The notes: generated from the letters alone by a model not told the origin. 64,000 nt of DNA from Gordonia hongkongensis (GCF_023078355.1 NZ_CP095552.1:2108001-2172000); one strand, 5' to 3'; counted from the first letter of the stretch, positions 50,401 to 57,275 are shown. A program made the numbers and translations.

Positions 50401-50716
50401 GCTGACCAGCCTCGGCTTCGGTCACGTGTCCGGACTGATCGCGGTGGTGCACCCGGAGGCGTTCATCGCCTCGCTGAACCCGGAGGAGCGCGACGCCTAC
50501 CGTCAGCGCGCCGACGAGCGGACCCGCCTGGGCAGTCAGCGCTTCCTGCAGTCGATCTGCGGTGGCGAGCCTGCCTACCAGCGTCCGCCGAACCGTCGCT
50601 TCGACGAGTCGGTCGACGAGCACGACGCCGAGGCGGGCATGCTCCTCGATCCGCAGACCCGTCTGGACGGCGCCGACGTCTACGTCGCCGGTGAGCCGGT
50701 GGCGGGTGGTCGGTGA
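41456..50716 (+). CDS. fas: Type I fatty acid synthase
   Basis: Fas makes C16-C26 acyl-CoAs from acetyl- and malonyl-CoA in one 3086-residue polypeptide (Rv2524c has 3069). Domains in order: acetyltransferase with Ser148 in GHSQGS; enoyl reductase from about 420 (SPMLLAGMTPTTVDP); hot-dog dehydratase with His1238 in GDRNPIHTD; malonyl/palmitoyl transferase with Ser1444 in GHSVGEYN; an Ala/Pro linker; acyl carrier domain with the phosphopantetheine Ser at 1821/1822 in CDGVSSRRNQ; ketoreductase from about 2135 (VVTGASKGSIAAG); and ketosynthase with Cys2729 in AACATAAVS plus His regions KHDTSTKANDP and LTGHAKGG. GTG 41456 has GAGGAG six bases upstream. acpS overlaps its stop. The products feed phospholipids and mycolic acid synthesis. 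Confidence 0.98.
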   Translation: MTVDQFRSGSQGAANAERPTTTLIERLTQGEPYAISFGGQGGAWLPTLTELVVDADLEHRVATIVDSAERLVEPVADELVVARVCGFHPLTWVHAHDAGEDVPAEATLADFTLSGPGVLLTQLAAVEALRKQGLDTAVLPPKAVVGHSQGSLATDAVGADGRIAESGQGLLLAVAHLIGAAGSLTARRRGLGVTTAGTPMLALTNVSPARVDEILAQYRAGLSDNDLTTAPVVAIKNSRTAVVLSGAPRHLAAFAALCERVAATEADERKRKLTGGAPFAPKFDHLQVSVAFHHPAMAEAVELVGQWADRCGIDRDLATRHAHDILVGHVDWVASVDSIVAGGAKWVLDFGPGDIATRLTASLVRGQGVGLVPAALRVGQRNLFSPGGVPEVATPWSQFAPTLVELPDGRTVVETSFTRLTGRSPMLLAGMTPTTVDPAIVAAAANAGHWAELAGGGQVTEEIFARNIATLTDLLEPGREAQFNALFLDPYLWKLQLGGKRIVQKARAQGAPLDGVIVSAGIPELEDAVALVDEFVEAGLRFVAFKPGTVEQIRSVVRIAAEVPHHPIIVQIEGGRAGGHHSWEDLDDLLLATYGELRARPNVVICVGGGIGTPERASEYLTGSWSAGYGYPTMPLDGILIGTAAMAAKEATTTPEVKQLLVDTAGIDEWIGAGHATAGMASGRSQLGADIHEVDNTASRCGRLLDEVAGDADAVAARRDEIIAAMADTAKPYFGDVATMTYREWLDRYAALAVGDARGEQVPWADITWQQRFVEMLQRTEARMHPQDSGPIPTMFAEVTAAADAYAAIDALGSVYPEIDTDILHPADVAFFLELCRTPGKPVNFVPVIDKDVRRWWRSDSLWQAHDPRYGADAVCVIPGPVAVAGITRVDEPVGELLDRFEARVASDLQAAGERPVAVASRHRAGLAEEAGVLTSVLESDDVSWAGRIVASPIALLGDRDAWTVVGPERAEHAVSGAVLEQVSADSDATRFDLVVTISGASVRIPLLAGGSLRDGGSPLVGLDDASTAMREILTVAAGGSLAEVTDGVSVTTVSWQPDSVADHAAVTGFSLPPHLRPTTPTDPFGFAVPDTLVGACWPSVFSVIGAARTDSGDPVVEGLLDLVHLDHAIELTGAIPATAAELTVTARAGAVRDADVGRVVEITVEIAGPAGPIATLEERFAIRGRLGAAELTDPARAGGAPAAEQSATRKLIRTATITAPNRMNGFAVVSGDRNPIHTDAAAAKLAGLGDPIVHGMWLSAAAQQVVTATDAKNPTPSPRPLIGWTARYLGMVRLGDRISVRVDRVGLDNGREVVEVSAKVGDNLVMSATGLLAAPRTVYAFPGQGIQSKGMGLDARSRSKAARKIWDRADKHTRAALGFSILAVVRDNPTTLVANGTTYNHPDGVLYLTQFTQVAMATLGVAQIAELKESGGFVEGAITCGHSVGEYNALAACAGVLPLEAVLEVVFQRGEAMHHLVPRDEQGRSDYRMAAIRPSQFGLADAEVTDFVSGVGAAGGEFLEVVNLNLLGSQYAIAGTVRGLELLEAEIDRRRAEFGGKRAFILIPGIDVPFHSSVLRAGVPEFRGKLAELLPADIDIDILIGRYIPNLVPRLFNLGRDFVEEIAALVPSDPLNEVLADWDAWEATPNELARVILIELLAWQFASPVRWIETQELLFSGPENGLGVQRFVEIGLKGAPTLSGLATNTLKLDDYAAATTEVLNVERDTDTILAKDAGHEPDEDELDVPAAAETSAADAAPAAAAAPAPAAPAAPAAPAGGPRPDDIAFTPSDAVKSVIALWTKMRVDQIGSADTIEALCDGVSSRRNQLLLDIGGELGLGAIDGAAEADMTALSSTVETLARGYRPLGAVLTDAVSDQVRKVLGPLGKRQNYITDRVSGVWQLGPGWGLHTTVALALGTRDGASVRGEALGNLLDGPLTNTDSLDALIDKAVSAVGAVKGIPVGKPAAESGGGATVDAAALGEFTEQITGRSGALASAAYTLLDKLGLAEVADLAEAAADPNAELAELVSAELGSDWARTVAPAFDAAKVVLIDDRWATAREDLVRLWLTDEQDLDADFDTIVGGFAGAGDTVADHATWWQGKALANGNAVHGRIFGAIAHAAENPEKGAYSREIAVVTGASKGSIAAGVVAGLLAGGATVIATTSRLNSDRLAFYKKLYRENARAGAALWIAPANMASYADVDDLVGWLAGEQTENLGGTTAVVKPAMKPTLLFPFAAPRVAGDLTDAGGRAELEMKVLLWSVERLIGGLADVHSDHDIAARVHVVLPGSPNRGMFGGDGAYGESKASLDALVQRWSAEESWGSKTTLAHALIGWVRGTGLMGHNDGMVDAVEAAGVRTWSTDEMAANLLTLCSPEQRSAAVSAPILADFTGGLDSSTDLKALAATAAAAAEESADTDEESATTVAALPAPARAPKAMRPQWPSIDARPEDLVVIVGAGELGPFGSARTRFEMEVDEKLSAAGVLELAWNTGLVHWDSAPKPGWYDTASGDPVPESEIAERYHDEVVARCGIRRYADDGAMVDNTSPLLTSVFVDEDLTFTVNSEAEARAFASANPEKTRVTQNADGDWQVTRLAGTEIRVPRQFALTRTVGGQIPTGFDPTRWGVSPDMVESIDRVALWNLVATVDAFLSSGFTPSELMRWVHPGLVANTQGTGMGGMTSMRDLYVNTLLGEANANDILQEALPNIVAAHVVQSYVGSYGAMIHPVAACATAAVSVEEGVDKIRLGKALFAVAGGFDDLGIEGIVGFGAMSATADSAKMTARGIDDRRFSRANDRRRGGFVESAGGGTILLARGDVAAEMGLPVLGVVAWAQSFGDGVHTSIPAPGLGALGAARGSLSSPLARALGSLGVSADDVAVVSKHDTSTKANDPNESELHERLAAAIGRGKGAPLFVVSQKSLTGHAKGGAAAFQLIGLCQILRDGVIPPNRSLDCVDDKMAEYPHLVWPRETLQLGERFPLKAGLLTSLGFGHVSGLIAVVHPEAFIASLNPEERDAYRQRADERTRLGSQRFLQSICGGEPAYQRPPNRRFDESVDEHDAEAGMLLDPQTRLDGADVYVAGEPVAGGR

Positions 50717-51147
50717 CACCCGGTGAGGCGAATGGCGCGAGCGACTACCAAGGGATGAGCGTTCTCGGTGTGGGAATCGACATCGTGTCGATCCCGGAGT
50801 TCGGCGAGCAGCTCCGGCAGCCGGGTACGACGTTCGCCGACCGGTTCACGGTCGGCGAGCGTCGGGACTCGGCCGCCGGGACCGGCGACGACGCCCGGCA
50901 TCTGGCCGCCCGCTGGGCGGCCAAGGAGGCGGTCGTGAAGGCGTGGTCGGTGAGCCGCTTCTCGCGGTCGCCGCTGTTGCCGCTGATCCGGCACAGCGAC
51001 ATCGAGGTCGTGACCGACACGTGGGGCCGTCCGGCCATCCGTCTGTCGGGCGAGATCGGCGAGCATCTGCGCGACACGACCGTGCATGTGTCGCTGACCC
51101 ACGACGGGGACACCGCTGCGGCGGTGGCCATCCTCGAGGGCAGGTAG
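50713..51147 (+). CDS. acpS: Holo-[acyl-carrier-protein] synthase AcpS
   Basis: AcpS transfers 4'-phosphopantetheine from CoA to the carrier-domain serine of Fas. The Mg-binding Asp is in GVGIDIVSIPEF, Glu and Lys are in WAAKEAVVKAW, and VSLTHDGDTAAAVAI ends the fold. GTG 50713 overlaps the fas stop by four bases (GTGA) and gives 144 residues. ATG 50755 would start directly on the conserved core (130 residues) and is also possible. The overlap shows that the synthase and its modifying enzyme are made together, as in Rv2524c-Rv2523c. Confidence 0.95.
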   Translation: MTPGEANGASDYQGMSVLGVGIDIVSIPEFGEQLRQPGTTFADRFTVGERRDSAAGTGDDARHLAARWAAKEAVVKAWSVSRFSRSPLLPLIRHSDIEVVTDTWGRPAIRLSGEIGEHLRDTTVHVSLTHDGDTAAAVAILEGR

Positions 51148-51160
51148 CCCCGCGCGGCTC

Positions 51161-51787
51161 TCAGACCGTCGTCGACTCCTCGAGCAGCAGATAGCCGGCG
51201 AGCATCCGCTTGAGTTCGGCGACGGTCTCGTCGTGGTCGTGGCCGTCCTGTACGGAGAAGCTCAGGAGCGAGTAGGCCGTGTGGACGAGCACCTGGGACA
51301 TCATCTCGCGGCGTTCGCGCTGCGACGGCGTGAGCGGCGCGATGATCCGCGCGACCTGTTCGGCGAGCACCCGTTCGTTCAGCGACGCCGTGGCGCGGGT
51401 CGCCGGTGTCGACTGGACGGCCAGCCACACCGCCCGCCGCGACGGGTCGGTGCGCCACAGGGCCGCCAGGTGATCGAGGAACTTCTCGAGCAGGCTGGGC
51501 CACTCCAGGGACGGCACCTCCGAGGAAAACGCCGTGAGTTCCTCGCGGACGTCGACGGTGTCCTGGCGGTCCAGCTCGCACACGATGACGTACTTGTTCG
51601 CGAAGTACTGATAGAGCGTGCCGATGGGGACCTCGGCCCGGGTCGCGATCTCCTCACAGGTCAGCGATTCGAACCCGACGTCGATCAACAGCTCGCGTGC
51701 TGCTTCGAGCATCGCCTGGAACTTGCGCTTGCTGCGTTCCTGAGTGGGCCGCTTGCGCGGCACCAGCGGTTCGGCGGACTCGGGCAT
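51161..51787 (-). CDS. TetR family transcriptional regulator
   Basis: This is a 208-residue regulator. Its N-terminal helix-turn-helix is RKFQAMLEAARELLIDVGFESLTCEEIATRAEVPIGTLYQYFANKYVIV. The C-terminal domain is helical and ends with a Leu/Glu-rich segment. Ligand and targets are unknown. It lies ten bases after bcp on the same strand and converges on acpS, so control of the fas operon or of bcp is possible but unproven. It does not resemble FasR in its DNA-binding helix. Confidence 0.9.
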   Translation of the reverse strand: MPESAEPLVPRKRPTQERSKRKFQAMLEAARELLIDVGFESLTCEEIATRAEVPIGTLYQYFANKYVIVCELDRQDTVDVREELTAFSSEVPSLEWPSLLEKFLDHLAALWRTDPSRRAVWLAVQSTPATRATASLNERVLAEQVARIIAPLTPSQRERREMMSQVLVHTAYSLLSFSVQDGHDHDETVAELKRMLAGYLLLEESTTV

Positions 51788-51797
51788 CGGGGCCGGC

Positions 51798-52274
51798 TCA
51801 GACGGACAGGTCGCGGCGCAGCTTGGCGACGTGTCCGGTGGCCCGGACGTTGTACTGCGCGAGTTCGATCGTGCCGTCGGCGTCGACCAGGAACGTCGAC
51901 CGGATGACGCCGGTGACGGTCTTGCCGTACATCTTCTTCTCCCCGAATGCGCCCCACTCGGTGAGCACCTTCTTCTCCGGGTCGCTGAGCAACGGGAACG
52001 TCAGGCCCTCGGCCTCGACGAACTTCGCCAGCTTCGCGGGCTTGTCGGGGGAGATGCCGAGGACCGCGATCCCGGCCTCGTTCAGCTCGCCGAGGTTGTC
52101 GCGGAAATCGCACGCCTGCTTGGTGCACCCCGGGGTGGCCGCTGCGGGATAGAAGTAGACGACGACCTTGCGGCCGGCGTAGTCCGACAACGAGACCGGG
52201 TCGCCGTTCGCGTCGGGCAGCGTGAACGACGGCGCCGTGTCGCCCACGGACAGTCGGGTGGTGGTCTCAGCCAT
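51798..52274 (-). CDS. bcp: Peroxiredoxin Bcp (thiol peroxidase)
   Basis: Bcp reduces hydrogen peroxide and organic hydroperoxides using thioredoxin-type donors. The 158-residue protein has the peroxidatic Cys in PAAATPGCTKQACDF, with a resolving Cys five residues later, as in the E. coli BCP subgroup. The core FTLPDANGDPVSLSDYAGRKVVVYFYP is typical. The start is ATG 52274. It is followed after ten bases by the TetR gene. Ortholog of Rv2521 (157 residues). Confidence 0.95.
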   Translation of the reverse strand: MAETTTRLSVGDTAPSFTLPDANGDPVSLSDYAGRKVVVYFYPAAATPGCTKQACDFRDNLGELNEAGIAVLGISPDKPAKLAKFVEAEGLTFPLLSDPEKKVLTEWGAFGEKKMYGKTVTGVIRSTFLVDADGTIELAQYNVRATGHVAKLRRDLSV

Positions 52275-52424
52275 GAGAGCCAGGCTAGTGCATGGCGACA
52301 TGCCCGGATGCCGGGATGTCGTAGCATCGAGTCGCTGCCATCTGGCGGTTCGTCCCCGGCGCCGAGAGGTCGTGCGGCGGCCGGGAAGTGAGAAGACCAA
52401 CGAGAAGCGCCGGAAGGATGCAAC

Positions 52425-52649
52425 GTGGCCGGAGATACCGAACGTATCGAGCAGGACATCGCCAAGGCCCGTGAGGACCTCGCCAGCACGCTCGACGCGC
52501 TGGCCGAGCGCGCCAACCCCCAGCGGCTCGCCGACGACGCCAAGTCGAAGGCTCTCGCGACACTGCAGACGCCTGCGGTGAAGTACGCACTCGCCGGGGT
52601 CGGCGCCCTGGTCCTGCTCGTCGTCGTCCGCAAGGTCGCCTCGCGATGA
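52425..52649 (+). CDS. DUF3618 small membrane protein (Rv2520c ortholog)
   Basis: The 74-residue protein starts with the amphipathic helix ERIEQDIAKAREDLASTLDALAERANPQRL, the DUF3618 signature. It ends in one membrane helix (ALAGVGALVLLVVV) and a basic tail. GTG 52425 has AAGGA seven bases upstream. The family is linked to the cell envelope in actinobacteria but has no known function. It stands alone between bcp (divergent) and tRNA-Lys. Confidence 0.88.
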   Translation: MAGDTERIEQDIAKAREDLASTLDALAERANPQRLADDAKSKALATLQTPAVKYALAGVGALVLLVVVRKVASR

Positions 52650-52776
52650 CCCGCTGATCCAGCAATCGGCGGCGCGACCTCGTCCGCACGGGCCCGTCGA
52701 ACGGCAGAAGCCACTCCGACCAGGCGATTTCACTTCTGCCGCGGGGGTCCTGTAAGGTTCCATCTCGCACCGCCAA

Positions 52777-52849
<73 letters not shown>

Positions 52850-52858
52850 CAGAGTACT

Positions 52859-52889
52859 CAAGACGCCTCGCATCGAGCGAGGCGTCTTG
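52859..52889 (+). terminator. Terminator after tRNA-Lys
   Basis: A perfect 13-bp stem (52859-52871 with 52877-52889) with a 5-base loop starts ten bases after the tRNA 3' end. Confidence 0.75.
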
Positions 52890-53138
52890 TGGCGTCTCAG
52901 ACGGTTTCGACCGCGGCCGGTGGTCGATGAACGGCAGATGAACGTTCGGCGTTTCGGGTGCGCAACACGCCGCTCGAATGGATGACGGCCGAAGCGTTCG
53001 GTCCGATCTCTCGTACACTGGTCCGCGACATCGGGGTTCGGAATGTCCGTTTCGGATTCGGGGTGTGCAGTGTTCTCAAGGTTGCGGGGCAGCGTGACCG
53101 ACCGGTTCGGGGTCGGGGCGTCGACAGGCGGGAGTGAG

Positions 53139-54353
53139 ATGGGGATCGGTCGTACTCGGCGGATGCCGCTGATCATCAGCGGTGTGATGTTGGCAATCGT
53201 CGCGCTGGTGACGTCGTGCACGCAGCAGGCGTCGTACTCCGACAACGTCAGCAGTTCGAGTCTCTTCGACGATCTGCTCAAGCCGGGTCTCGAGATCACC
53301 GAGTGGGCCGAACGTCCCCTGAACGACAACGCCGTCGGCGTGCAGCCGGGTGCGCCCATCAAGGTGAAGACCAGTGAGGGCACCATCAGCCGGGTGCTGA
53401 TCAAGAAGTCCGACGGCACCCCCGTCAAGGGCACCCTCGCCGACAACGACACGGTGTGGGTCAGCAACGAGGCCCTCGGCTACAACCGCACCTACACCCT
53501 GGAGACCGACGCGGTGGGCATCGGTGGTGCGGTCACCAAGAAGGTCACCTTCACCACGAGCAGCCCCAACAACCTGACGCAGGCGTATCTGACACCGAGC
53601 CCCGGCGAGACCGTCGGTATCGGACAGCCGGTCGCGGTGAAGTTCGACGAGCCGATCGCGGATCGTCGTGCGGCGCAGCGCGCCATCCGGATCACCACCG
53701 ACCCTCCGGTCGAAGGGGCCTTCTACTGGATCAGCCCGAGCGAGGTCCGGTGGCGGCCGGCGGAGTACTGGAAGCCGGGCACCAAGGTGCGGGTCGCGGT
53801 CAACACCTACGGCATCGACCTGGGTGACGGACTCTTCGGCCAGGAGAACGTGCGGACCAACTTCACCGTCGGACGCTCGATGATCGTCACGGCCGACGAC
53901 AACACCAAGCAGGTCGTCTTCGAACGCGACGGCAAGGTCATCCGGACCATGCCGACGTCGATGGGCAAGGCCGGCGACGAGACCGACAACGGCATCTACC
54001 TGGTCTCGGACAAGCACGACCACATCATCATGGACTCGTCGACCTACGGCGTGCCGGTCAATTCGTCGAACGGTTACCGCACCCCGGTCGACTACGCGAC
54101 CCGGATGTCCTACAGCGGCATCTTCTTCCACTCCGCACCATGGTCGGTGTGGGCGCAGGGGAACACCAATACGAGTCACGGCTGCCTGAACCTGAGTCCG
54201 GAGAACGCTCTCTGGGTCATGGAGAACACCCTCCGCGGCGACCCGGTCATCGTGAAGAACACCACGGGCGGAACATTGTCGGGCACCGATGGTCTCGGCG
54301 ACTGGAACATCCCGTGGTCGGTGTGGCGCAAGGGCAACGCCGACAACGCCTGA
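53139..54353 (+). CDS. L,D-transpeptidase lipoprotein (LppS/LdtB-like)
   Basis: The enzyme makes 3-3 cross-links in peptidoglycan. The 404-residue product has a lipoprotein signal (MPLIISGVMLAIVALVTS before Cys) and two Ig-like domains (about residues 50-150 and 150-245). The catalytic YkuD domain carries the His in FFHSAPWSVWAQG and the nucleophile Cys in TSHGCLNLSPENA. ATG 53139 has GGGAG five bases upstream; an earlier ATG at 53043 would put a non-hydrophobic stretch before the signal. Ortholog of Rv2518c. Mycolata depend on such enzymes for cross-links resistant to most penicillins. Confidence 0.95.
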   Translation: MGIGRTRRMPLIISGVMLAIVALVTSCTQQASYSDNVSSSSLFDDLLKPGLEITEWAERPLNDNAVGVQPGAPIKVKTSEGTISRVLIKKSDGTPVKGTLADNDTVWVSNEALGYNRTYTLETDAVGIGGAVTKKVTFTTSSPNNLTQAYLTPSPGETVGIGQPVAVKFDEPIADRRAAQRAIRITTDPPVEGAFYWISPSEVRWRPAEYWKPGTKVRVAVNTYGIDLGDGLFGQENVRTNFTVGRSMIVTADDNTKQVVFERDGKVIRTMPTSMGKAGDETDNGIYLVSDKHDHIIMDSSTYGVPVNSSNGYRTPVDYATRMSYSGIFFHSAPWSVWAQGNTNTSHGCLNLSPENALWVMENTLRGDPVIVKNTTGGTLSGTDGLGDWNIPWSVWRKGNADNA

Positions 54354-54369
54354 CGCTCAGCACGCCTTC

Positions 54370-54405
54370 GGACGCCACCGAACCGCAGCGCGGTCGGTGG
54401 CGTCC
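54370..54405. terminator. Bidirectional terminator between the L,D-transpeptidase and ceramidase genes
   Basis: A perfect 12-bp inverted repeat (54370-54381 with 54394-54405) sits in the 57 bases between two convergent stops. Confidence 0.75.
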
Positions 54406-54410
54406 GTGCG

Positions 54411-56462
54411 TCAGCGGGACCCGACGCGGAACGTGCGACTCGTCCCGGAGACGGGCCTCGTCGACCCGTTCGCATCGCGGCTGTCCCCGAAGTAGCGGAT
54501 GCGGTACATCCCGGACGCGTCCGTCGGCGACCGCCAGGTGATCGTGATCCGCGACGTGTCGGTGCTGCCGGCCGGGCGCGCCCACCGGAACTCCGTGGAC
54601 CAGTCGTTGTCGTCGGCGACCGTCGTCCACTCGCTGCCGGTACGCCGCTGCACCTCGAGATAGGTCCGGCCGTGCCGGAAGTCGTTGTTGGGATGCGCGC
54701 CGACGAACTGCACGGTCACGATCGAACCGGGGCGGTACGTGGCGTCGGGTTCACGCAGGACGTCGCCGTAGCGTCGGCCCGGTATCGGACGGTCGGCGGG
54801 GACCGGGGGCACCAGGTCGGGTTGCGGTCCGGACTTGTCGACCGGCGCCGGACCACGGCCGATCCGGCGTCCGGACGACATGGCCGCGGCGAGCGCGGCG
54901 AACTCCTGCAGGTAGGCGGACAGGGTGTACCGCCCGAATTGGGTCTCGCCGCCTTCGTAGTGCTGCAGGTCGTATTCCTCGGGCGTCGTGACGTACTGGG
55001 TGTAGGCGTTCGCGAACCCCTGCACGAGGACGTTGTCGACGTCGGTCCGCAGTTCGTCGGCGACCACTCGACGCAGCCGCAGACCCGCGACGACGGTGAC
55101 CTCGGCGGGTACGGCGACGAGCACGAGTTCGCCGATGCGCATGAGCTGCAGCGGCACCACCGCCGGGATCCAGCCCGAGGGCGGCAGCAGACCGAGCGGG
55201 AACGCGATCAGTTTGGGCGCCTGCATGTCTCGCATCCACGGTGCGATCGGCGGGACGCGGTCTCCGCCGAGCGCGGTGACGAGGGGATTGGTCATGCCCT
55301 CCACGAGGAAGGGGAGCGGTTGCTCGTAGTTGTCCTCGCTGCTGGTCGCGACCGCGCCGGCACCCATCATCGCGGGGGTGGTCGACGCCGGTCGGCCGTC
55401 GGGTGTGTAGGTACCGGAGATCCGGACCGCCGACATGTCGACGTACCGCACGATGGAGTCGACGCCGCCCCGGGTCATCGGGCGGGCCGCCTCGAAGCCT
55501 CGCCGTCCGGCGACGTACTGACGCTCGCCGATGAGTTCGCAGTTGCGTCTGTTGTCCGATGTCGGTCCGCGCGGATCGAACTGCGCGAGTGCGAGGTTCG
55601 GCGTCATGTCGCCGGAGTTGGTCTGTGGGAACGCGGCCACGAACCCGGGCTGGGTTCGCTCCCACAGGTGGCTCGCGTAACCCTTGTTGTCGCCGGCGAT
55701 GAGGACGTTGCGGTCGGTGAGAGACGTGCCGTGTGTCGGGAACCAGGTGATGGCACCGACATCCCGGCCGCCGGAGGCGTCGTGCTGCCGCAGTCGTAGC
55801 ACCGTCACCTGAGGGTCGATCGCATCGGGGAAGTGCCGCTTGTCTGCCGACGGGTTCGCGTCGAAGGCGACCCGGGATCGATTCCGGCTGGCGTCGTGCA
55901 GTTCCTCGCGGCCGATCGTGACGCTGCCGGGCGCGAGATTCTCGTGCGCGCGAACGATCGCGGCGAACATGCCGTCGATCTCGGCGTCGTAGGAGTTCTT
56001 CTTGAACCCGAACGCGGCGAGCGAATACGCGTAGTCCCAGGACGTGCCGCCGCAGGAGGCGTGCGTGTGCTGTGCATTCAGATTCACGTTCGATTCGGTG
56101 TACAAGGAGCCGAATCGGTTGCGCAGCTTGACCATCAGGCCCATGTGGTGCGACTGGAACAGGCACGCGAGGTCGGCGGTCAGGAAGACGACGCGCTGCC
56201 CGGTGGCGGGATCGACGATGATGTAGGCCCGCGCCCAGCAACGCTGCAGGAGCCCGGCCGCGACCTGCTCTGGATTCGAATACCCCATCATGCCCTGGCC
56301 GGCGACCGCGCCCGTGACATCTCCGATGCCGCAGCCGACGAGGTAACTCGTCGACCCCGGGGGCGACGCGCCGGCCGGGGCGGCGGACAGGCCGGACCCG
56401 AGCCCGGCCGCGGCGGCGGTCGCGGCGGCACCGGCCATCAACTGTCTGCGCGTGAGGTCCAC
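54411..56462 (-). CDS. Neutral ceramidase, Tat-exported
   Basis: Neutral ceramidases cleave ceramide to sphingosine and fatty acid outside the cell. The 683-residue product has a twin-arginine signal (LTRRQLMAGAAATAAAAG), then YLVGCGIGDVTGAVAGQGMMGYS, the zinc-site segment NLNAQHTHASCGGTSWDY, the nucleophile Ser in QTNSGDMTPN, and a C-terminal Ig-like domain from about residue 560. Start ATG 56462. M. tuberculosis Rv0669c is in the same family. This organism is not expected to make sphingolipids, so the enzyme probably attacks host or environmental lipids (inference). Confidence 0.94.
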   Translation of the reverse strand: MDLTRRQLMAGAAATAAAAGLGSGLSAAPAGASPPGSTSYLVGCGIGDVTGAVAGQGMMGYSNPEQVAAGLLQRCWARAYIIVDPATGQRVVFLTADLACLFQSHHMGLMVKLRNRFGSLYTESNVNLNAQHTHASCGGTSWDYAYSLAAFGFKKNSYDAEIDGMFAAIVRAHENLAPGSVTIGREELHDASRNRSRVAFDANPSADKRHFPDAIDPQVTVLRLRQHDASGGRDVGAITWFPTHGTSLTDRNVLIAGDNKGYASHLWERTQPGFVAAFPQTNSGDMTPNLALAQFDPRGPTSDNRRNCELIGERQYVAGRRGFEAARPMTRGGVDSIVRYVDMSAVRISGTYTPDGRPASTTPAMMGAGAVATSSEDNYEQPLPFLVEGMTNPLVTALGGDRVPPIAPWMRDMQAPKLIAFPLGLLPPSGWIPAVVPLQLMRIGELVLVAVPAEVTVVAGLRLRRVVADELRTDVDNVLVQGFANAYTQYVTTPEEYDLQHYEGGETQFGRYTLSAYLQEFAALAAAMSSGRRIGRGPAPVDKSGPQPDLVPPVPADRPIPGRRYGDVLREPDATYRPGSIVTVQFVGAHPNNDFRHGRTYLEVQRRTGSEWTTVADDNDWSTEFRWARPAGSTDTSRITITWRSPTDASGMYRIRYFGDSRDANGSTRPVSGTSRTFRVGSR

Positions 56463-56569
56463 GTGCCGTCCTTCCGGGCGTCGGACGACACCGGCAGACG
56501 TGCGGTGTCATCGCGGCACACACCCTGACGGCGCGGCCGTGTGGTCGAGATCAGTTCAGGACGTCGAAC

Positions 56570-56671
56570 TCAGTCGTTGTCGTCGCCGCCCGGGATCCCG
56601 ATGATGAACCCGATCCCGATGATGATGCACGAGATCAGGGCAACGGCAGGCATGACCCAGTAGGAAGGCAT
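56570..56671 (-). CDS. Small single-helix membrane peptide
   Basis: This is a 33-residue peptide: a short polar start (MPSYWVM), one continuous hydrophobic helix (PAVALISCIIIGIGFIIGI) and an acidic tail (PGGDDND). ATG 56695 would add eight residues. High-GC codon use and the clean membrane-helix pattern favour a real small protein, but there is no clear ribosome site and I do not recognise a family. It lies upstream of the ceramidase gene on the same strand. Confidence 0.4.
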   Translation of the reverse strand: MPSYWVMPAVALISCIIIGIGFIIGIPGGDDND

Positions 56672-56764
56672 GTGGTGAACGTTACTGCGAGGCATGCCCA
56701 TGCGCCCGGCTTCGGGGACTTTCGGGGACGAAGGTCCCCGGGCGCCGTCGACCCCCGACCCCTG

Positions 56765-56818
56765 GACTTCAACTCGACCGGCAGACCTCGATCGAAGTCT
56801 GCCGGTCGAGTTAAAGTC
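56765..56818. repeat. Long inverted repeat with 22-bp arms
   Basis: The arms 56765-56786 and 56797-56818 match at 21 of 22 positions around a 10-base loop. No T run follows on either strand. It lies 15 bases below the 3' end of the MmpS-like gene and could be that gene's terminator, or a palindromic repeat element. Confidence 0.7.
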
Positions 56819-56832
56819 TGGCGGTCGGGAGG

Positions 56833-57174
56833 TCACGCCTGGCAGACAACGACGGACCGTGAATTGTCCACAGCAACGACCTGACCGGAGACGCGTATTC
56901 GGCAGTGCACCGTCCCGTAGCCGATTGCGGCGATGTACATTGCGGCCGGCCTGGTCGCAGGTCCGGTGTTGAGTGTCAGTGAGTACCGTCCGGCGAGGTT
57001 CGAGTACGGAATCACATAGTCCTGCCACTGTCCAGGGGCATACGCGATCGACACGTGAGGGGCATCCGCCTCGATTGTGTAAAGCACGTTGACGCTGGCG
57101 TTCGCTGGCACAGCGTTCGTCAACCCGAGAGCAGCGCCGGCAAAAACGCAGAGCAGGGCGAGAATTCTACGCAC
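56833..57174 (-). CDS. Small secreted MmpS-like domain protein
   Basis: The 113-residue protein has a signal peptide (RRILALLCVFAGAALGLTNAVPANA, cut near residue 27). The mature beta-sandwich resembles the periplasmic domain of MmpS proteins: VLYTIEADAPHVSIAYAPGQWQDYVIPYS and the two cysteines in TVHCRIRVSGQVV and VVVCQA. Unlike MmpS there is no retained membrane anchor and no mmpL neighbour. GTG 57174 has AGGAGA six bases upstream. It may be a soluble envelope carrier or scaffold; the function is unknown. Confidence 0.75.
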   Translation of the reverse strand: MRRILALLCVFAGAALGLTNAVPANASVNVLYTIEADAPHVSIAYAPGQWQDYVIPYSNLAGRYSLTLNTGPATRPAAMYIAAIGYGTVHCRIRVSGQVVAVDNSRSVVVCQA

Positions 57175-57242
57175 GGGGATCTCCTAGACGGGGATCTCAG
57201 TGTGATACATCGCGGGTTCGGCGTAGTGAGGTTGACACCTAT

Positions 57243-57258
57243 TCGTCCGACTGGACGA
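57243..57258 (-). terminator. Weak hairpin after the ECF sigma gene
   Basis: TCGTCC-GACT-GGACGA is a short perfect hairpin 17 bases past the sigma factor stop. It is a weak candidate for a terminator. Confidence 0.3.
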
Positions 57259-57275
57259 CGGCTTCTGCAACGAGA

